Assembly: GCA_945898025.1 (NCBI GenBank)
Contig: CAMDGT010000043.1
Location: forward strand, 1-8,229
Direction: 5' to 3'
DNA from: Rickettsia typhi
GTDB lineage: Bacteria > Pseudomonadota > Alphaproteobacteria > Rickettsiales > UBA1997
DNA length: 8,229 bases
A program made the position numbers and the translations under genes. The notes under the pieces were generated by a model. It was not told where the DNA came from, did not search any database, and saw nothing but the letters and a program-made list of their open reading frames with translations. Positions within the stretch are counted from its first letter, which is position 1; each line of letters starts with the position of its first letter. Positions 6,001 to 8,229 of the stretch are shown here, in pieces.

Positions 6001-7849
6001 TAAACTGTTGTTAAATACTTGTCTAATGATGTTTGTAATGTTTTATGGTCTTGGATATATTATAGGAATTAGTAAGTTAAATCATATAGAGTTAATTCAC
6101 AGAGTGATTAAAATAGGGATAATCTATGTGTTTGTTGGAGAATATGGCTGGGAATGGTTTCAGGCAATATTTGTTACAGGTTTTAAAGATGGAGTAGATT
6201 ATTTAGTATTTAATATGGCATCAGTTTTTGATAATTCTCCAAAGCTTTCATCGGCAATTGATAAAAATTATTTTAGAGATAAATCTATCTTATTTAGTAG
6301 CTCCGATGCAATATTTAAAATGATATTTTCCGATCCTGTGATATTTAAAATTTTAGCACTTCTAAGCGCTTCTCTTTTTGGTTTCGTGTATTTAACTATC
6401 CTTGGTTATGGTTTAATGCTTTATATTTATGCCATTTCTAATGCCACTCTAATCTATTTAACTGCCCAATTTTTTATTTCGATATTGTTTTTACTGGCTC
6501 CAATATTTTTTATTCTTCTCTTATTTGCTCCAACTAAAGAAATTTTTGATAATTGGATAAAACATATGATAGGATTATCATTTCAACAAATTTTTGTTTT
6601 GATAACCATTGCTTTGTTTAATGAAATTTTATACGAAGTTATAAAAGGCTCACTTGGATACCGTGTTTGCTGGGATGAGGTTTGGATTGTAAAGGTGGGA
6701 GAGATCAGATTTAGTCTTTTATCATTCTGGACAGTTCCTGCATTTGCTCCAAGAGAGACTATTAATATAGATTTATCAAATTTAAATACTCAGCCAATTG
6801 AAGGCTTGCCATCATTATTCAAAATATTGTCAATTTGGGCAATTGCATCTTTAATGAAACATTTCGTCACATTATCGGCAGAAATAGGTGGTAAAATTGG
6901 CGATTTATCACCAGGAGGAATGTCGGCAGTTAATCTTAGTAAAGATGTTGCTCAGCACTTTGGCAAGAAGTTTGATTGGCTGAAGAAGAAAGCATCTAAA
7001 ATTGGATCTTTTGCTCACAATAAAACCATTGGCAGATTGGGTGATAAAATTAACGATAAATTATTTGATTATGGCAAAATTGCTGAAGCAAGAAAGGCTA
7101 AAGAGGGCAAAGAAAACAAAAAAATTGATAATAAGGTTCAAGCATTAATAAATGCTGGCGATGTTGCAGTACAAAGGGCAAAAGAAGATTATTTGGAATC
7201 AAAAATTAATGTCGAAAAGGGCATTCCTAATAGTGGAGATAGGAAAAAATATGAAGATATGGACCAAGAGAAATTTAACGAAGGCTTGTCTAAAATAAGA
7301 AATGATGCAATTGATGGTAAGTTTGAAGAAATTAAGGAGTTTGAAAAAATTAACAGAAACGATCGTTCATTAACTAAGAAAGATGAAGAAAAAGAAATAC
7401 AAAATATTTTATATCAGGCTAAAAGTGGTTCCGTTAGAAATAGATTTAATGGTAATATGTTTTATGATATTTCTAAGGCTATGATAAATTCAGCTAAAGC
7501 AAGAAGCGGTGAAGACAATAAATTAAAAACCAGGGATATTGATAACTTTGCATTAAATAAAAAAAGTGAAGGTAGAAAGCAAGAAGCTGGTGAAAAAGAG
7601 AAGCAATTTATGGAAAATAAATCTTCAAGCGAATTTTCAAAAGAAATGTATCAAAAAATTGGAAAGCCAGCTATAAACTTAGTTGATGATATTGCAAATT
7701 CTTTTGATTTTTTAAACACTTTAAGACCAAGAGTTCTTTCTAAAGACGAGAAAGATATTGTAAGGGTAAAAACAGGAGATGAACAAATGGATAATGCATT
7801 AAAAAAACAACTCGAGGAAAGAAAATCTATTTCTAAAAAAGCTAAATAA
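3005..7849 (+). CDS. Giant VirB6/TrbL-family type IV secretion protein with Cys-rich ectodomain
   Basis: A 1614-residue protein built around the polytopic inner-membrane VirB6 subunit of type IV secretion systems. Residues 1-45 form a long basic leader and hydrophobic segment (L30-S43) ending in a lipobox-like ISAC (42-45). Residues 46 to about 995 are a hydrophilic exported region holding about 29 further cysteines, often clustered (C565/C572/C581/C585, C643/C646/C649, C857/C862/C865). It opens with KCIEADDFGE (52-61), a block I recall from rickettsial VirB6-like proteins. The membrane core is about 1001-1295, with hydrophobic segments near 1001-1022, 1034-1045, 1113-1142, 1146-1176, 1189-1206 and 1268-1290. 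The hallmark FAPTKEIFDNWIKHMIG, with the conserved Trp at 1184, follows the fourth. Residues 1300-1614 are a Lys/Glu-rich, Cys-free tail, probably cytoplasmic. Standard VirB6 is about 300 residues, so only about a fifth matches it. Rickettsiales carry several such extended VirB6 genes, usually in tandem after virB4. Here there is one, between fabI and a terminator. No clear Shine-Dalgarno site is seen. Confidence 0.88.
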   Translation: MSILTKIWLKIKKISYFNKKSDSVFRVKKLITLSFLTVLPFISACEYLNINKCIEADDFGENQIEFLEVKSNNLEDKCQFDVKYLSDPLTEDAKLNGQFGENIKKCLFINNGMIFYYDSKTYYFNGGCAGINNTTDGITDDNRSSIREMCISNCKIDCIKGDSTTTAKPDWQYTSSSLILSPETPIKITAVGSVNLRSLVAEGISGTFSPKNPRPNISTSLDRKAGEDFSLFLKGGYKVTKIGDSSNPTYYYGTDQVKGNVDGDCISPNCVIKPITSFARRTLIYAKTDKSKINVKNKEEWQQNLFPDIDYLYKYGGKLTNSLSKDPDYKYKTDCDSASCKLIIINAKTSLKLEIKSTKNEVLSGIIYNKITKDQEDRKYYVEKKISIGKDFKPIDIVNSEDSISITNSKDIEFKATSLPFKVRGATQVQKSGFLYFSYLRYVDLITRKIDDTPIKIPLTIAFPSSTKYHPTIDFVVASSKDVKTYSNWSGGYFIKKGSAFIPDYSSLLNSDVDIDKINNMAFAIDHHRPAVFCSNVNETKLESNKNPDCINSVIDRNTGEPSGCQDQPDLCDDITTDYYCPYTCKGFIMEERKFIDYMVCNPVTGESKMSCSIKDSSGASLFNYIEDGKISITKDIWTSEPCLKCESCFKERYKQATAPYYIDSQLDQCYDIEEYNDHYTNFLTETDSVKDSYKIKEFNGYYGSLGDLDRDVKCSTSSDTSSSPTAMNKLSCSGYYKLVKSISTEEDASIEFLTLGESLPYNNSYSPDDSSYKFSDNNVSFSTFDTKTTYRNGEMLEVKLVTDTSELKPSIINYKSSSSTISSIQTIAPESAYNFDQSGYLTRILSFEDASTKNACSTNTCYDCTVEKNSIANLVNHKYMCHTVGVKYDSSGNQIKDKDSRHDESLIEKVKLGFKIKDPDEKDSDLTTDLYSDNMGSYLVKVELKKTTNFGADLIKSIITPVLEYVDGTYKIVDGKEVKVKDSMFEYHYKRLIADYRYKLLLNTCLMMFVMFYGLGYIIGISKLNHIELIHRVIKIGIIYVFVGEYGWEWFQAIFVTGFKDGVDYLVFNMASVFDNSPKLSSAIDKNYFRDKSILFSSSDAIFKMIFSDPVIFKILALLSASLFGFVYLTILGYGLMLYIYAISNATLIYLTAQFFISILFLLAPIFFILLLFAPTKEIFDNWIKHMIGLSFQQIFVLITIALFNEILYEVIKGSLGYRVCWDEVWIVKVGEIRFSLLSFWTVPAFAPRETINIDLSNLNTQPIEGLPSLFKILSIWAIASLMKHFVTLSAEIGGKIGDLSPGGMSAVNLSKDVAQHFGKKFDWLKKKASKIGSFAHNKTIGRLGDKINDKLFDYGKIAEARKAKEGKENKKIDNKVQALINAGDVAVQRAKEDYLESKINVEKGIPNSGDRKKYEDMDQEKFNEGLSKIRNDAIDGKFEEIKEFEKINRNDRSLTKKDEEKEIQNILYQAKSGSVRNRFNGNMFYDISKAMINSAKARSGEDNKLKTRDIDNFALNKKSEGRKQEAGEKEKQFMENKSSSEFSKEMYQKIGKPAINLVDDIANSFDFLNTLRPRVLSKDEKDIVRVKTGDEQMDNALKKQLEERKSISKKAK

Positions 7850-7911
7850 GAGTATTAAATTTAGAAAAAGAAAGCCTTAAATTCTGCAAAATCAGTTTCT
7901 ATAATAGCTGG

Positions 7912-7936
7912 AACACCTTTTCTTTAGGGTTTTTTT
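7912..7936 (+). terminator. Probable intrinsic terminator after the virB6-like gene
   Basis: AAC-A-CCT (7912-7918, with the A at 7915 bulged) pairs with AGGGTT (7926-7931) around the loop TTTCTTT. The last two stem bases begin a run of seven T (7930-7936). It lies 63 bp after the virB6-like stop codon. The stem is short, but the layout is that of a rho-independent terminator. Confidence 0.5.
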
Positions 7937-7949
7937 ATTGTCAATTTGT

Positions 7950-7973
7950 GGCTATAAGCACCATAAAATAGCC
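7950..7973. repeat. Inverted repeat GGCTAT/ATAGCC in the spacer
   Basis: GGCTAT (7950-7955) and ATAGCC (7968-7973) are exact inverted repeats around a 12-base loop. This is the most GC-containing stem in the 7850-8137 spacer. No T tract follows. The role is unknown. Confidence 0.45.
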
Positions 7974-8014
7974 TTGCAATAAATTTATTAATTATTTTTA
8001 TTATAACTAAGGGC

Positions 8015-8030
8015 TGATTTTATAAAATCA
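8015..8030. repeat. Perfect 16-bp palindrome, possible operator
   Basis: TGATTTTATAAAATCA reads the same on both strands with no spacer. It lies 56 bp before the TATAAT box of the downstream gene. A two-fold symmetric site with TGA/TCA ends is the shape of a dimeric regulator site, but AT-rich palindromes also arise by chance. The rest of 7850-8137 shows no gene on either strand. Confidence 0.45.
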
Positions 8031-8085
8031 CTAATTTCACCATTAAACACTTTGTAATACTAATTTAACTTGAAAACACGCACTT

Positions 8086-8091
8086 TATAAT
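8086..8091 (+). promoter_or_regulatory. -10 element of a probable promoter for the last gene
   Basis: A perfect TATAAT hexamer lies 46 bases before the ATG at 8138. No good -35 box is found 16-18 bases upstream; the nearest reading is ATTTAA at 8063-8068. TTGAAA at 8070-8075 is only 10 bases away, too close to pair with it. Transcription would begin near 8098. Confidence 0.42.
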
Positions 8092-8099
8092 CTAAAACT

Positions 8100-8129
8100 T
8101 AGGTTGATTTAAACCATTAACTCAACTTA
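8100..8129 (+). promoter_or_regulatory. Hairpin in the short 5' leader of the last gene
   Basis: Bases 8100-8112 pair with 8117-8129 around the tetraloop ACCA (8113-8116). There are twelve pairs, one of them G-U (8102/8127), and a single T-C mismatch (8108/8121). If transcription starts near 8098, the mRNA would begin with this stem, which ends 8 bases before the start codon. It could shield the 5' end or affect translation initiation. No T tract follows, so it is not an intrinsic terminator. Confidence 0.45.
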
Positions 8130-8137
8130 TTTTAAAA

Positions 8138-8229
8138 ATGAACACAATAAAACAAATGCACAAACACACAATTGCAGAAGCGGTAAGAGTCGTAAAAACT
8201 ATACCATTTAGCAAAGCCATAATAAAACT
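8138..8229 (+). CDS. Start of an unidentified gene, cut by the window end
   Basis: An open frame begins at ATG 8138 and runs without a stop to the window end, giving 30 codons: MNTIKQMHKHTIAEAVRVVK (1-20) and then TIPFSKAIIK. The peptide is basic and reads like an amphipathic helix. It has no signal peptide and no motif that I recognise. Support for a real gene comes from the upstream TATAAT box and leader hairpin and from the terminator that closes the previous gene. A second in-frame ATG at 8156 is an alternative start. Nothing can be said about its function. Confidence 0.5.
   Translation, partial: MNTIKQMHKHTIAEAVRVVKTIPFSKAIIK

Noticed and set aside
7853..7925. Minus-strand stretch reading KGVPAIIETDFAEFKAFF before a stop
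   Set aside because: It is about 20 codons, bounded by a stop directly upstream, and overlaps the probable terminator. There is no start codon or recognised family.
7988..8062. Minus-strand stretch reading KVFNGEISDFIKSALSYNKN
   Set aside because: It looks protein-like but is only about 21 codons between stops, has no ATG and overlaps the palindrome. It could be a gene remnant, but the evidence is too thin to call.

Overview
The window is strongly AT-rich and gene-dense. It looks like a chromosomal segment of an alphaproteobacterium of the order Rickettsiales or a close relative. The best pointer is a 1614-residue VirB6-family protein with the extended layout typical of rickettsial type IV secretion: a large exported Cys-rich N-terminal part, a central polytopic VirB6/TrbL core and a long charged tail. 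The FabI is also of the alphaproteobacterial type. A complete leuD argues against the most reduced genera such as Rickettsia, which lack leucine synthesis. It suggests a lineage with more amino acid metabolism. The genus cannot be resolved from this window.

Layout, left to right, all on the plus strand. Positions 1-338 hold the decayed 3' end of an IS1595-family (ISXO2-like) transposase gene. It is broken by two small frameshifts and a 17-bp tandem duplication. A tight cluster follows: dps (376-813), a small exported six-cysteine protein of unknown function (822-1379) and leuD (1398-2003). The gaps of 8 and 18 bp suggest co-transcription. fabI (2110-2922) and the giant virB6-like gene (3005-7849) follow after spacers of 106 and 82 bp. 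A probable intrinsic terminator lies at 7912-7936, in a 288-bp non-coding spacer that also holds two inverted repeats, a perfect TATAAT box and a 5'-leader hairpin. The last 92 bases open an unidentified gene that runs off the window.

The genes do not form one pathway. Dps stores iron and protects against oxidants, LeuD belongs to leucine synthesis, FabI to type II fatty acid synthesis, and the VirB6-like protein to an envelope secretion channel. The VirB6-like gene has no other virB gene beside it here. It therefore looks like a solitary paralogue, not part of a virB3-virB4-virB6 tandem. It and the exported Cys-rich protein are the least ordinary contents. I do not see a clearly new multi-gene system.
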